Shown piece after piece: positions 1 through 12,821 of a stretch of 64,000 bases of DNA. The notes below the pieces were generated by a model, which had not been told where the DNA came from, ran no database searches, and worked only from the letters and a program-made list of their open reading frames with translations. Where the stretch lies: contig JXTC01000041.1 of NCBI GenBank assembly GCA_002914845.1, positions 932,457 through 996,456 on the forward strand, given 5' to 3'. The first letter of the stretch is position 1. The number at the start of each line of letters is the position of its first letter. Source of the DNA: Trema orientale. Its lineage: Eukaryota; Streptophyta; Magnoliopsida; Rosales; Cannabaceae. The position numbers were made by a program, and so were the translations under genes.

Positions 1-10
1 AATAAATCAG

Positions 11-334
11 TCATTTTTAAATCAATTATCTACTGTATTTATTCCTAACAGTGTGCAGGAAGCCATAACTGACCTAAGGTAGAAAGCCTCAATTAATAAA
101 GAGATAGCCTCCTTACAAAAGAACCAGACATGGGAGCTCGTAGATCTTCCTATAGGAAAGAAACTAGTTGGGTGTCGATGGATATTTTCTGTAAAGTACA
201 AAACTGATGGTACAATCGAACGCTTCAAAGCAAGATTAGTGGCGAAAGGATATACCCAGAATCATGGAATTGACTACACTGAAACTTTTGCGCTTGTAGC
301 CCAAATCAACACGGTCCGAGTCTTATTATCCTAA
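11..334 (+). pseudogene. Ty1/copia reverse transcriptase fragment
   Basis: One frame reads as the start of the copia RVT_2 reverse transcriptase domain. It holds the stretch [18 protein letters not shown], then a [24 protein letters not shown] block, then GIDYTETF. This is the segment between integrase and the polymerase palm. An in-frame TAG at 92-94 stands where the family usually has a tryptophan codon, and a TAA at 332-334 ends the homology just before unrelated GC-rich DNA. There is no polymerase active site, RNase H or LTR in the window on this side, so this is a decayed piece whose upstream part lies off the left edge. Confidence 0.88.
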
Positions 335-346
335 GCCGCAAATCAG

Positions 347-460
347 TCGTTCGGTACTGGTACGGGCGCGAGAGGTTGGAGAGGTGTCCGCGTGGTGCAG
401 GCGTGGATTGGTCGTTTGGTGCTGGTGCGGGCGCGAGAGGTTGGTGAGGTCCGCGAGCTT
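347..460. repeat. GC-rich 64-bp tandem duplication
   Basis: Two copies of a roughly 64-bp unit begin at 347 and 411. Both contain GGGCGCGAGAGGTTGG followed by GAGGT and CCGCG. The block is much richer in GC than its surroundings and abuts the end of the copia homology. No coding content is recognised. Confidence 0.7.
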
Positions 461-818
461 GGTCAAGTTGGGCAAAGATTTTGGCGCTTGGGCACAGACA
501 AGTTTGTAACGATAGGCCAATGGGTTAATCTCTGGGTTTTGAGTTTTTTCGGGGTGTTTTTTTTTTTTTTTGACAAGAACAGGATTCAAACCCTCTCTGA
601 TACCATAAAAGAATGGTTTTTTTACTTATTTGATTCTGAAAAATAGATACAACTTATAGGTCTCATAGTTACTAAAAATACAATCGTAATTATCTCCTAA
701 TTAATTACAAATATACAATCATAATATTCTGTAATTAATTCTAATTGATTACAAAATAATTTAACATCTCCTTCCTCTCTCATACCATTTTCTCTGTCCT
801 CTCTCCTTTTCACCCCTC

Positions 819-845
819 TATCTCTCTCTCTCTCTCTCTCTCTCT
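819..845. repeat. (TC)n microsatellite
   Basis: An uninterrupted CT/TC dinucleotide run lies inside a wider pyrimidine-rich stretch (770-895). Confidence 0.9.
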
Positions 846-887
846 TATCTTGAGACTTGAGGAGTGCTAAATAAACTTTATTTCTCT

Positions 888-1019
888 CTTTTTTTACACT
901 CTTCAGTCTTACAGTCTGATACGTGAATTCTATTAGCTATTTTAGTATATTTTAGTAATGCAATAAATTATAGTGGAATCCACGTATCAAAGAATAAGAC
1001 TTGAAGAGTGTAAAAAAGA
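888..1019. mobile_element. Foldback MITE-like element
   Basis: The arms at about 889-935 and 972-1018 are inverted copies: TTTTTTTACACTCTTCAGTC at the left matches the reverse complement of GACTTGAAGAGTGTAAAAAA at the right. Both arms also share TGATACGTG. The short spacer and lack of coding capacity fit a small foldback transposon. No convincing target-site duplication was found. Confidence 0.55.
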
Positions 1020-1573
1020 ATGCAGCTAGCATTTCTCTTATATCTTTATACTCTTTCTGACTCATATCTCTACTTCTCTCTTCCTTATTTTCTCACTCGC
1101 TATTCCTCTCTACTTTCTCTCTTCTTCCTCCTAATATCATTCATCTCTCAACTTTCTCTAGATATTAATTCAACAATCATAAAAAATATCATTGCCAAAT
1201 TATAATTTACATTCCATTTCATGGTTACTTTAAAACTCCAACAAAAATAATTAGAGAAATTCTTAATTTCTTTCCATTCTATTCTCATTATCATTGGTCA
1301 TTATCTTTCTCAATCCCATTCCACAATTGAAACCAACCAATACCTTATGGGTTTTGATTCATTAATCGGCCGGGAGTAATGCTAATTTTTATGACATAAT
1401 TTTAGAATATTATATTTAATTATCTCAAAGTGGGAGAGATTCATTAATCACTAATATGTAATATCTAAGCAAATATTTGTACAAATGATGAGTCTATCTA
1501 GCATTACTCATAATGAACTATATATAATTTTCTTTTTTCTATTTTTACAGCATAAAGTAAACATTAAATATAA

Positions 1574-1734
1574 GGGTGCGTCTACAATAGGGGCGTTCCT
1601 ACGTAAGGCCCTGTCTATACACCGTTTGATGGGAATCTGTGGAATCTGTGTATAAACAGATTCCTCACAGATTCCCATCAAACGGTGTATAAACAGGAGT
1701 CTTACGTAAGGGCGCCCCTACTATAGCCGCCTCC
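1574..1734. mobile_element. MULE-type MITE, subfamily A, copy 1
   Basis: This 161-bp element is palindromic along almost its whole length. Its ends read GGGTGCGTCTACAATAGGGG at the left and, on the reverse strand, GGAGGCGGCTATAGTAGGGG at the right. A perfect 9-bp target-site duplication, TAAATATAA, flanks it at 1565-1573 and 1735-1743. Nine-base duplications with long terminal inverted repeats are typical of Mutator-like elements. The core contains ACCGTTTGATGGGAATCTGT and its inverted partner. There is no coding capacity. Five relatives lie in the window, at 18526, 35447, 35757, 36329 and 54328. Confidence 0.93.
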
Positions 1735-1743
1735 TAAATATAA

Positions 1744-4159
1744 TTGATGAATACTTCAAGCGAAAAATAATGGCAATATTGCTTGACTCCTCCAATTCTT
1801 TCTAATTTCGATTCATGATCTATATTCCAATTACAGCTTACAACATAATCGCATTAAAACTTTCAATTTTTTTTTCTTCTCTCTCTGTTTGATATATATG
1901 CAACATAGATCATTATTTCTTGTGCTTATAATATTAGGGTAAAAAAAACCCTTTCATTAATTCTCATCATCCAGGTCTTGTGACCGATATTGTCATCAAT
2001 TTTGTAATTTCTGCCCATTCTCCATTCTCTTCCCTTGAAAAACACGGGGAGAATAATATAATAAAAAAGTGGCCAGTTATAAAGATGGCTTTAATTTGCA
2101 CAGGGACGGGGCATGACAGTTCCTTCCTGCCAGATTAATGTGGGGATAATGCTGATCACCTCCACTCTCAACCAATGCATGAGCATTGCTAAGCCAGAGA
2201 TACATGTGATCAAAGCACGTGGCTTCTGCTTCCATTCAATGATCGCATAACACATATAGAAATATATGTTATCTATAAATACTTAAACACATAGAAATAT
2301 ATGCTATATCCTTTTTTTTGAAAGAAGAAATGTACGCCATACATCAGTACTTTTAAATATATGGTTAGCCCTGAGTTGGCAAAGAAATTAAGACAACAGC
2401 CAAATCCATGACTGTATGAACTTGTATGTTACAATACCAAATCTCTTCAAACATCAAATCCATAACTGTATATGAGATATTTTATGATACAGTTAGCTAG
2501 TTCCATTTTTTCAAACATATGTCTTTGGCAATATATATAATTTTTAATATTTCTTGGAATTATCATTTTTCTTTTTGGTTCTTTTGTCTTTTCTCATATT
2601 TTATAGCCCCATGTGATAATAAAGTTGGCACGATTAATCTGCCAAACCAAATAAATAATTGTTTGGGAATGGCCAGTTTTCTTTAACTTTTCCTCAAAAT
2701 TGGCTTGGCATGCACAATTTAAAGATATACATCTATATAAATTTATAATATTAGTAGTAGGCATGACATGATACATGAAAGGCCAAGCGTGGTCCAGAGA
2801 GCTAGAGAGAGATTTTATGTCTTCAACACGACTCATATCATATCCCTCAAATAAAACCTTTTTTTTTTCCATTTCTTAAAAGAAAAATAATAGAGAAAAC
2901 CCTATGAAGAAAAGTTTATCTAAGACACGATTTTCTTTATCTCTTTTTGAAGTTTGAACATTGGAATCTCTGCAGGTATACACTTGGTGAAAAGGGTTTT
3001 GATCACTTTGGTTGAAAAATCAACCCTAGCCACACAACATGGACGGCCATGTCCATATTTGGACCACAATAAAAGGATTCTCTCTGATTATACAACACAA
3101 CTGATCATGAATACCCAAGAATGATTCCCAAAGTAAAATATAATCTCCTAGATTTACTTGGACTTGGACTTGGACTTGGACATACGCATTTTTGAAACAC
3201 TACACAGATTAATTAATTTGATTGAAAATTAGCTAATATTAACTGGCTATGAGATGGGAGACGTTTTAGCCCCATTTATTAGCTAACCCTGGAGTGCCAT
3301 CTGGCAGTATTCTAAAGGTCCACGTGACATAGTGGCCGAAAGTGGCTGTAGAGGATAGGATCAGAACATGCTAGTAAGACCCCCCACAAAGTCCTCGTCG
3401 CCTGACATTAAGGTTACCCCAAAGAAAAGTGTTCCACGGCAGGAGAGAAGGGGGGGGAGAAAGATGCTTATCATAATTGGTGCTTGCAACTTGGTGCTCT
3501 TTTTAGTTTTTATTTTTATTTTTTTTTGGAACAGATTATGCAAATTTGGACCTTCTTTTTCTTTTCTTTTCAAATTAAAGCTTTTAATGTTGGAATTTCG
3601 TGTTGTAAGCATGCAGTCCTCTAGCTACCACACCCCACATTCCACTCCAAAAAGGGAAAGTCTAATAACATTTATTAAACGAATGAACACTTCCTAAATT
3701 GGAAATTTTACTTCATTTTCCCTTAGTACCCACTACCTGTTATCATTTGGAATAGTGAAACCTTGGTTGGAGTCAAAATGATTGTGGTGATCATGATCAA
3801 GCCCTTAAGCTAATTCATCAAAAATATATGTAACATGATCTTATCGTACATACAACTAATGTAAGGTCGTCGGCGCCTTTAATAATAGTTATTAAAAAAA
3901 AAATAAAGAAGAAGCAGCTTGATTTGGCTCAACTTTGTTGAATCATGACGGTGAATGGGGAGCATATATGTACGATGGATGTATATAAAATAGAAGCGTG
4001 ATCGGCCAATTAAAATGGCGGAATTCATTGACCTATTTTGTAAAATAATCAACAAATCTAGCTAGTATTATTCTCTTATCGATTACTTATATTCTAAACT
4101 CGGAATGTAGAAAAGCCATGACGTCCAGCAGCACTAAACAAATATGCCATAATAATGTC
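1744..4159. other. Intergenic, no gene recognised
   Basis: AT-rich spacer. It holds a short tandem of GGACTT units near 3156-3182 and a GGACGGCCATGTCC palindrome near 3041-3054. Open frames on either strand (for example around 2594-2872 and 3361-3697) have no recognisable domain and low-complexity composition, so I do not call them genes. Confidence 0.5.
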
Positions 4160-4699
4160 AAGGTTTAATATTGGCCCTGAATTTTACTCATCGTACGATT
4201 TTGCCCCTCAAATTTTTAAGTTACATTATAAATTACTTGAATTATGTAATTATTACAATAATGATCCTTTTGTCAAAAATATCATTTTTTTATTAAAAAA
4301 AATCGTTTATATTAAAATTAATGCGAATGATTAAGCAATATTTGGTTTTGAGAGTTGGTGTCTTGTTCTTGGCCATTATAGTTATCAAATGCATATAGTT
4401 CATTTCCGTCAAAAAATTAACAGTTTATGATAAAAGGTTATTGCTGTAACAATTACATAATTCTTAGTAGTCTAAGGAGTATGTTGAAAATTCGGTGTCT
4501 CTTTCTCGACAATAGTTTACCAAACTATGTACTTTGTGAATGACCAATTTTTATTAAAAATTTAACAATTGATGACAAAAAGGTCATTGCTGCAACTATT
4601 TACATAATTTAGGGAGATCTAATATGTAAGTTAGAATTTAGGGACCAAAATAGTACAACATGTATAATTCATGGGCTATTAATATAATTAAATCTTTAC
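4160..4699. mobile_element. TIR element (MITE-like), about 540 bp
   Basis: The two ends are diverged inverted copies for about 120 bp. The left reads TTTAATATTGGCCCTGAATT, then a TACGATTTTGCCCC block. The reverse complement of the right end reads TTTAATTATATTAATAGCCC, then a TACTATTTTGGTCCC block. Internal AATTATGTAATTATTACAAT and its inverted partner continue the pairing. No coding capacity and no clear target-site duplication. Confidence 0.6.
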
Positions 4700-7062
4700 C
4701 TGACGCCCTCTATTTTATGTAAAATATTTATAATTACACTCTTGTACATATCTATATATCTATGTCAAGCCTGAAGCAGAGAGAAAATGTTAAAAATTTG
4801 ATTGTTTTTTTAATCAGTATTTTATTTTTAAAATTTTTAAAAAATTTCTAAGTTAACTCTTATTTTTCATGATATGATTAGTTCTATTATTATTTTTCCA
4901 TGCTATGATTAGTCCTAATAGATACAAATTATAAAATATAATTTAATAGTAATGATAGCTTATATTAAATTTAGTTCATTGAATAAACAGTAATTTTACA
5001 TTCATCTTATTAAATGTATTTATTTATTTTCTATGTAATATTATAATACATTGTACCTAGATTTTTTTTATGTAATATTGTAATATAATACATTGTACCT
5101 AATTCTAAATTATGAGTAATGTTTCCTTTGAATATACTAATTAATTTATATTTACTTTAAGTATATACACTAATTTATTAAATAACATACAAATAAATAT
5201 TAGATGTAAACGTAAACATAAATACATTAAGTTATTAATAATAATATACATATGTAAATGTAACATTAATCTATTAAATAATAAATATATTGATTATATT
5301 TATTTGTATGTAAAGTTTTCAAAATATATTTATTTTGTTAATTTAATATATACTACTGATATATTATATGCAAATAAATATAATTAATGTTAAATAATAA
5401 ACATAAAACTTTAATATTTATATTTATTATAATACCTTGAACTTATAACCCTGACTTTTCACTTCGATGTAAATAAAATAAATTGTTATGCCTAAATTTT
5501 TTCTTTATCAAAATCCCAAATAATTATCCTTATGTTAATACATTTACTTTTTAAACTAGAAACAAATTGTTATATTTAAGTTTTTTCTTTTTCAAATTTC
5601 CAAATAATTATCCTTATGCTAATATATTTACTTTTTAAACTAAAGATAATACATTCTCTGTAATCCATTGAACCAAATCTACAAGATATATTAAATGTAT
5701 CCTTCAACAGTAAAAGAACAAATAGCACTTCCAATTCCAATTTATTGCCATTAAAGTTGATTACTACTCTCTCTCTCTCTCTATATATATACACAGATAT
5801 TCATATATCCTAATGGTCACCATTTTCAAATTTTAATATAGGTATGTTTTTAAGATTTTATTGTTTTTGATTTCTTTTAGCAGTTTTATATGTTGCTTAC
5901 AATTTACTTTTGATATGTATTAAAACACTCATATGTAAGTTTAATATTAAATTTAAACAGATTACATTTAGATGTTTGATATGAAAAAATTCAAAATTAC
6001 ATAGTCTATTTATACAACTTCTTCTATTTTTTATCAATATATTTATCCAACCTAAATAAAATCAATAACCTTAAGCATAAAAAATATTGTAGTAATTAAC
6101 ATATAACTTCAAATTACAATTCCACAATATTAAAACCAACCCGCACAAAGTGCAGAATAACGACTAGTTTATGATAATACTAAAAGCCAATAAAATTTTC
6201 GCTCTCAAGCTATCTTTGTTCTTTAGTTTCAACCACCAGTTGTTTCTTTAATAGGAATAATTGAACGAGAAGTTGAATAGTTGGGACTAAAATTTTAGTT
6301 GGGGTGCCTATGTAATTTTTTCGAATTCCACGTCGTGTTGACGTATATATTTTGGTGAACGGTTTCAATAGTTATGACATAAGTGATCAGGGATGTCTAT
6401 GTAATTTCCTCTATTATAAATAATGTATTTGCATGATTATCAATTAACTAATAATCACCAATTAAGTAATGTAAAGCATATATACTTTAAGCTACTTTAG
6501 CGCCGCATTAGATCTTTTGCGTGGGCTGTGTTTATGAGGGTCTGTAGAGGTTTTATTGGTCGATCGTTTAGAAGGCATTTCCTTTTTCTTTTTCTCTTTA
6601 CACTTTTTTCCGATGGGTAGGGGCCTGCCACATTATACCTTCTTTGTTCTACTAAGTTTAATTATGATTTGCATTAGCGATTAAACTAATGCAGATTAGG
6701 GGCACCTTCGCATGTTCTTCTGCATAAACATGCATGATCTATTTTATTTTTATGGATATTCAAAGCATATATACCCGTTTTCTTGATAAATGAATATCTA
6801 CATATGTTGCTATGCATGTGATTTTAATGACAATAATAATGATTTAATATCGTGTGTTTACTACTGAAGAAAATTTGTAAACGGCTTGATCACTTTTTTT
6901 TTTTTTTTTTTACCGTTTTGCATTCAATTATTGTTTTTTTTAGGGGAATTCAATTATTATTTTTGACTTATAGGTTTTGGTCATGCATGGTTTAAAATAT
7001 ACTATAATATTGAGTGCCCATTTGAGATATATAGACGAACAGTTACCTCAATATTCATTTAA
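4700..7062. other. AT-rich intergenic spacer
   Basis: Very AT-rich DNA with many TTTATTTAT-like words and a short (TC)n(TA)n tract near 5764-5792. Two similar blocks at about 5490-5560 and 5570-5640, both containing CAAATAATTATCCTTATG, form a diverged local duplication of about 80 bp. No gene recognised. Confidence 0.55.
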
Positions 7063-7303
7063 GGCATGCTTATTAATCCGTAATGAAAAGAAAGAGAAAT
7101 AAAAATAAAATGATTTTAAAGTGAAATGAAAAAGAAATAAAAAATTGATTCATCTTTCTAAAATTTAATTAATTATATGAAATATCGATTTCCCAAATAG
7201 CGTGCTCCAAATAGATAAATAAACACATGAATAGAAGGGAAAGAAAATCACTTTTCTAATTTTTATTCCATTTCTGGTACATTACGGATTAGTAAACATA
7301 GCC
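7063..7303. mobile_element. MITE with GGC(A/T)ATG termini
   Basis: A 241-bp element with matching ends: GGCATGCTTATTAATCCGTA at the left and, on the reverse strand, GGCTATGTTTACTAATCCGT at the right. The interior is A-rich and non-coding. The immediate flanks are TAA on the left and TAT on the right, which would suit a PIF/Harbinger-type 3-bp duplication only if one base has changed, so the superfamily is uncertain. Confidence 0.7.
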
Positions 7304-9660
7304 TATTTTAAACACCTATATATAAATTTTCTTTTCTTTTTAAAACAAAAATAAAGAATGATTGAATTTTAAACTTGAGAATTAATATTATAAGTTAGTC
7401 GGCGATCAGTCAAGCTAAATATGGCTATCACTAGAAGCAATAAAGTTTTTTATCGTGAATGGAATTATCTTACAACTAAGGTGACTCTTTTTTTAAGAGT
7501 GGACCCGCATATAAAATCATCAGTCACCTGACAGAAAAAACTTTAATACTTCAAAAAGCCACCTGTCCCGTGATGAGCTTGCGATTCGGGATAAATAGCA
7601 GTGCTCTACTAGAAAACATGTAAACCTAATAGTCTATTACTATACTTGCTGTCTTGTTAGATATCATATGTAAATTAGGGCATATATACAAATTATGTTG
7701 TCTACATATAAAGATTGCAATAATTATATAACACTTCATTATGTATATAATTCAAATCACGTATTAAATTGGATTAATTATTTCGGAAATTAATTAGGTA
7801 AAATAGACTCTTTTAATAGTATATTATTGTTTCCTAAAGAAAACAGTGTATTTTAGAAAATCGACCCTTTTAAAAATAATTTTCAAAAAAGATCTTTTAA
7901 TGGTCTAGCAAAGTTTAGCGAGCATGTATAGTTTTGTCTAGCTTGGTCGAGTTATAAAAAACATCTATTTTCTAAAATACACAATTAAAAAATATCTATT
8001 TTATAAAAGAACTCTTATTTTTTGCCGTTCCTAAAGTACAGCGAATTTTTTTTTTTTTTGTCTTATAACAAAATGATCAAATTTTGTGCTCATTTTAGGT
8101 AAATATTTATTTTTCAAATGCTGAAGCAAAATGACTGTTGATCAATGTATATACCATATGTAAAATGTGAGTATCCACTACAAAAATTATTATAGTCTGT
8201 ATATAAACTAAAGCTGCTATATATAGGTAGATATACTTAGTGTAAAATTATATATACTCGTCATTTAACTGTAAAAAAATAAAAAAGAGAAATGGACATT
8301 TATTTAAGCAAAGTGTAAAAAAAATGACATACACTCTAATTTTCCTTTCCTTTAGTCTGGCCCTAAATAATTTGACTAAAGAGCAATGGTTATAGTTATA
8401 TAAGCTTGCTATTTAAATGGTTTTAATTATATAAGCAATGGTTTTGAATCTTAAAGAGGAAGAAGAATAAAACGAGAATTTTTCCGAAGTTCATAAAACA
8501 CGAAAATTAGTTATTGTAAGGAATTATTATTATGCCTTTAATTCAATTTAACAGAAATTTAATAGACATTAATTATATATATTTCTCTAATAATATTAAT
8601 AAATGGACATCATAAAATAAGTTTTGAGGACGAAAACAAGACTTCCTCAATTGTTTAGTCTTCGGCAGAGTAACCTATTAACTGACCTCTAATCATCATA
8701 TTTTGCTCCTCCATGAAAGGGATTCGGATAAAAGGACCCTCACATTGAGATTGAGGAGTACTACCATCATACTATGCTCTTGTGATCAGATATTTTGCTC
8801 GGTTAAAAAAGTACATATACACTATTGATCATGCTAAATTAAAGCTAATTAGATTTAGTGCTACAATAGGTTTTTTCCCCCAATTAATAGGAAAGTAATA
8901 TTAACTGTTAGTCACATCAAATATATATTAACTGTTAGTTCATCGATCATAATTAATAATAAGTAAACTGTCATACAACACTTTCATAACTAAATCTTGA
9001 AAAATTCGATAATTATTATAGGCATATATAATTTTTTTTAATAGTAGCATTTATAGTCTATAAATACAAGGTAAATAGGTGGTCCAAGAAATTATCATCA
9101 TATGGTACATTGGTAATTATGTATCTCGGTAATTAAATTAGCTACTTGCTCTCTGTCATCAAGATATACCTAGCTATATAGACAGATTTTCAAGAAAAGA
9201 AAAAACCTAGACATGAGTACTGAATGTGGCAGCTGAGGCCTGAGTAGCAGGCAGCAGCAGATAGTGGAGCTTGCAAGAAAAGAGATAGGGTTGAGATAGA
9301 TAGAAGATGATGATGATGATGGTGGTGGTAATGAAGAATGGGAAGAATTATAACATTGGAATTGGCCGTTACAAGTTTAGAATCACAAGATGCATTGGTA
9401 AGAGTAATTCAATAAATGAGTCTTAATTAATCTGGTTAGGTAATTGGTTTGTATGCAAATGGGCCAGAATAAAAGGAAGAAAAATAATAAAGATAAAGTT
9501 TCTTGACTTCTTTTGCTTTCTCATCATCTATATATATATATATATGTTTTTTCTTTTTTTTCCCCTCTACATGGGTCATATAATATATTAAAATATTAGG
9601 AGATAACGAATAGAAGATAAAGGCCACATTTATTCCATACGTGATGCAGCCTTTCTCTTT
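7304..9660. other. Intergenic region upstream of MIR156
   Basis: AT-rich spacer. A weak inverted pair around 7800-8030 (both arms contain GTATTTTAGAAAAT) may be an old foldback element. The part nearest MIR156 has a purine-rich GATGATGATGATG stretch near 9306-9320 and a (TA)n run at 9527-9545. These could belong to the MIR156 promoter, but no specific operator is identified. Confidence 0.45.
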
Positions 9661-9673
9661 CTTCCTTGTCCTT

Positions 9674-9683
9674 CTATATAAAG
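9674..9683 (+). promoter_or_regulatory. TATA box of the MIR156 transcript
   Basis: CTATATAAAG lies 250 bp upstream of the mature miR156. Transcription would be expected to start about 25-35 bp downstream, in the CTTCAGTCTTCACTACACC region (about 9705-9720). Confidence 0.65.
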
Positions 9684-9736
9684 CTCCAAACATACCCTTC
9701 AGTCTTCACTACACCAATACACATCAATCCAAACCA

Positions 9737-9775
9737 ATGTTCCAATTTGAAGGAACAGTACTCTTCTTTAATTAG
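9737..9775 (+). CDS. Small leader ORF in pri-miR156, candidate miPEP
   Basis: This is the first ATG downstream of the predicted transcription start. It opens a 12-codon frame, MFQFEGTVLFFN, ending in TAG and lying 155 bp before the hairpin. Some plant pri-miRNAs encode short regulatory peptides (miPEPs) from the first leader ORF, and this is the only reason to list it. The start context has C at -3, so it is not strong. Translation is unproven. Confidence 0.25.
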   Translation: MFQFEGTVLFFN

Positions 9776-9920
9776 GGTTTTGGAGAGAAACATATACAGC
9801 TATATATATATATATATACTATATTATTCTATATACCTATATACTATTTGCTGGGGTTTGTCTGGTTCAACCACAACAAGACTACAAGAGCTAATAAAAG
9901 TACTCTCTATATATAATATG

Positions 9921-10028
9921 GTAAGGGAGGTGACAGAAGAGAGTGAGCACATATGGCATTTTCTTGCATGGAACAGCTCATGCTTGAAGCTATGCGTGCT
10001 CACTCTCTATCTGTCACCCCACAACCAA
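9921..10028 (+). ncRNA. MIR156: MIR156 precursor hairpin
   Basis: The 5' arm contains TGACAGAAGAGAGTGAGCAC at 9931-9950, an exact copy of the canonical miR156 sequence. The 3' arm contains GCTCACTCTCTATCTGTCAC at 9998-10017, which pairs with it in the staggered fashion expected of the star strand. The arms are joined by about 47 nt that themselves pair partly (CATGGAACAGCTCATG region), and the base of the stem extends through GGGAGG and CACCCC. In plants miR156 directs cleavage and repression of SPL transcription-factor mRNAs and so controls the juvenile-to-adult transition. Upstream are a TATA box and leader; downstream is a pyrimidine-rich tract (10034-10063). The transcript end cannot be fixed from sequence. 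Confidence 0.97.
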
Positions 10029-11017
10029 CTTGTTCTCTCTCTTCTCTCTCTCTCCCTCTTGTTATTGACTGCCGTTTAATTACTCTAGTCCATTTTTCTG
10101 CCTGCAGCTGTTTGAGAAAATATATCAAAATGACTTAATTTGTTCTCTGTGTCTAGCTATATATATATATTTATATCCATCCCAGAAGTTAATTGTTTGA
10201 TAATATTTTGGGTGTTTTATGAGTCCTTATGGACGTTGTGGCGAATCAAGTTTCCTCTGTCAATAGATTCATGTTATCACATATATATGACTAAATGAAT
10301 TAATTTGCAGAAATAGAACTAATTTTGATACAATATATTAGGGTTTTGAAGCATCTGTTATTGGTGATCTTAACTTTAAAGTCTGAAAAGTACTAGTAGC
10401 ACTAATTTCCTAAACATTTAGATCTGAGATTGGCTTAAAGACCTAATATTGCAAACCGTGGAGTATACTTTATTGTTGAAAGTACTTATTTATTAATTAT
10501 ATGCCTTTGAACAATCTGATCTTCATGATAAGTGCAAAAGCTTTGTGATTGATGTGTCTGTACGGGTAAAGACTGGGGTTTGGTATGGTTATTAGAGGTG
10601 CTGATATCATGATGAAGAGATTTGTAGTACTTGTACTTTTTCTGACATACTCCAAAGTCAGATTCTCAAGCAAGTGAATCTTCTAATTCCAAACCCCAAA
10701 AGAGAGAAAAAAAAAGAGAGTAAATATTGGTCTTGTATTTAGTCTTTTCATTCCATCAAAAACTAGCTAGAGCTAAGGTTTTTCCTAGCTAGCTAGTGTT
10801 TAAAATGGATATTTCATCATGTTATAGTTTTTACCATCACGAACATAGTTTTAATAAAGCAAAAACGGAAAGAAAACTAAGGGTTTTGATCACAGAGAGT
10901 TATATGTTTATACGCTTTAGGCACATCCTATAGCCTAGGTATAGTTAGAGTGATTTTGTTTATGATTGCTATTATTAATTTCTTTGCTAATTTTCTTAGG
11001 CTATATTTTGTGAGAGG

Positions 11018-11119
11018 GAGAGAAAATAGGAACAAAGAGATGTACAGAACCTAGGTGATAGGAGGGGCGAGAGAAAATAGGAACAAAGAGATGTACAGAA
11101 CCTAGGTGATAGGAGGGGC
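11018..11119. repeat. 51-bp tandem duplication
   Basis: Two essentially identical 51-bp units, 11018-11068 and 11069-11119, each begin GAGAGAAAATAGG and end GATAGGAGGGGC. The near-perfect identity suggests a recent slippage or unequal-exchange event. Confidence 0.92.
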
Positions 11120-12472
11120 CTATTTCGAACTCAAATCTTAGGGAGGAAAGATTTTTATTTTTCAGGCTCAAATTTAGAATTTTCACAAATAGATTGAAGA
11201 GGATGAAAGTTTCAAAAGAAAGTTTTATCGTATTTTAGGAAAATCTTTTTCTCCTTTCTTTCCTTGTCTTTCCCTTACAATTTTTTTATCTTTAGCAAAA
11301 TCCAGGTTTCCAAACAAAGGGGAAAACCTTTTTCTATTTGGTATAAGATGAATAAGAGAAAAGAAATTATCTATCTTCTATGTTTGGGAGAAAGTTATAC
11401 ATATTTTCTTGATAATTATAAGGAAGAAAGCTATATTATTATTGATATGTAATATTAGTAATATGTGTTAAAATTTTTGTTTAGAGGGAAAAATCAAGAG
11501 AACCTGGAGGAGAATTTTAGTTTGATGTTGTGTTGTAATGATATTATATCTTAGTTGGTCTAGAATATTATTAGTTCTCTCTTTAAGCAAACAAATCCTC
11601 TTCCAGAGAATAATTAGACTCATAAATATTAGTACCCCATTTGATCAAAAAGCAGGTTCGACCCTTTTATAGTGTTTTTGGCCGAGGTAATATTTTATTT
11701 CCTTTAACTTTTATTTGTTCATCAGGTTAATAAGTTCCTGTTTATTCACATCAAATTATTTTACTGTATTTGATTCTGAACTCTTAGGATCAGCCAAGAA
11801 CGGAGGTGCATATATATGTACACACACGTGTTTGTATTATACTATATATATGCGAGTAAATTATGGCATTATAATCACTAGTTATGAGTACAAAATACAA
11901 CAATATGCAAACTAAAGTTTGATACTCCAACCTCCAAAAGCAGATGCGGAGCTCTGGCTTGTTGAGAAATAAATGAAAGATATTGTAGCGCTTTTTCTGA
12001 TCATGTAATTATTAGTACGGATCATTAAACCTCAAATAAACTTGTATTAGTAAATCTTCTACATATCTATATATATATATAGCAGTCCCAATCAAAGATT
12101 GAAGATTTTCCTTTTAGTATATATAACTTGATGAAGCTAGCACATATTATAATGTACATATGATGATTGTTTTTAATGTGAAACAATTCGTTTTTTGTTC
12201 CATCTACAGATATAAAATCACTCTGATATATATTGTGCTTTTTGATCAGTTTACTATCTCTTAAAACACTACAAGTTTACCAACATGTCATCAGGATACA
12301 GTGTCAAAAGTTGAGACTAAATCACTTGGTACTTAATTATAAACTGAAATGTTTTAGATCTATTTTGTACTCCTAGGAGGAAAGAATGGGGAACAAATAA
12401 CTAATGACCAATTCTTAATCCCTTAAATCTCTGCGCTCAATGGTTTGTTCAAACTGAAGGCAATTACATGCT

Positions 12473-12490
12473 ATATATATATATATATAN
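12473..12490. repeat. (TA)n microsatellite with one N
   Basis: A TA run ends at an ambiguous base at 12490, so the repeat length is probably unresolved in the assembly. Confidence 0.85.
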
Positions 12491-12821
12491 GATAATACTG
12501 TAAAAGGGTGGTTATCACCATGCATGTGTTATACTAACTAACAGATAATTAAATTCTGACTTATAAGTTCTTAAAACTTAACTTCCTTGCAAATCCTCTA
12601 GTACTATAGTACGTACTAATACTGGGTCGAATTCAATATTGTAAGAATAGCTTTCCAGAATAAGCAAGCAAGCTATATTATTTCATAGATATTACCCATG
12701 ACGAGTTCTATCTTTAAGCACACAAGAATATAAAATTTTGTATGAAAAAGTTCCGCATATTTTGTTGGTCGAATTGGGAAAATTATCAAAAAATGATCAT
12801 GTATTTGTTAATTTTTTAACG

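Larger units (their letters stand above)
10140..12820. other. Intergenic, no gene recognised
   Basis: AT-rich spacer downstream of MIR156. It contains a 51-bp tandem duplication and a TA microsatellite with an N (both listed separately). Open frames here are short and lack domain signatures. Confidence 0.5.

Noticed and set aside
326..589. 87-codon minus-strand and 84-codon plus-strand frames in the GC-rich tandem
   Set aside because: They overlap each other, follow the tandem repeat and resemble no protein family.
2594..3697. Open frames of 83-109 codons
   Set aside because: Overlapping frames on both strands, with poly-Phe/Leu/Lys runs from homopolymers and no domain.
9666..10138. Open frames across the MIR156 locus
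   Set aside because: They run through the hairpin and microsatellites; the miRNA fully explains the conserved part.
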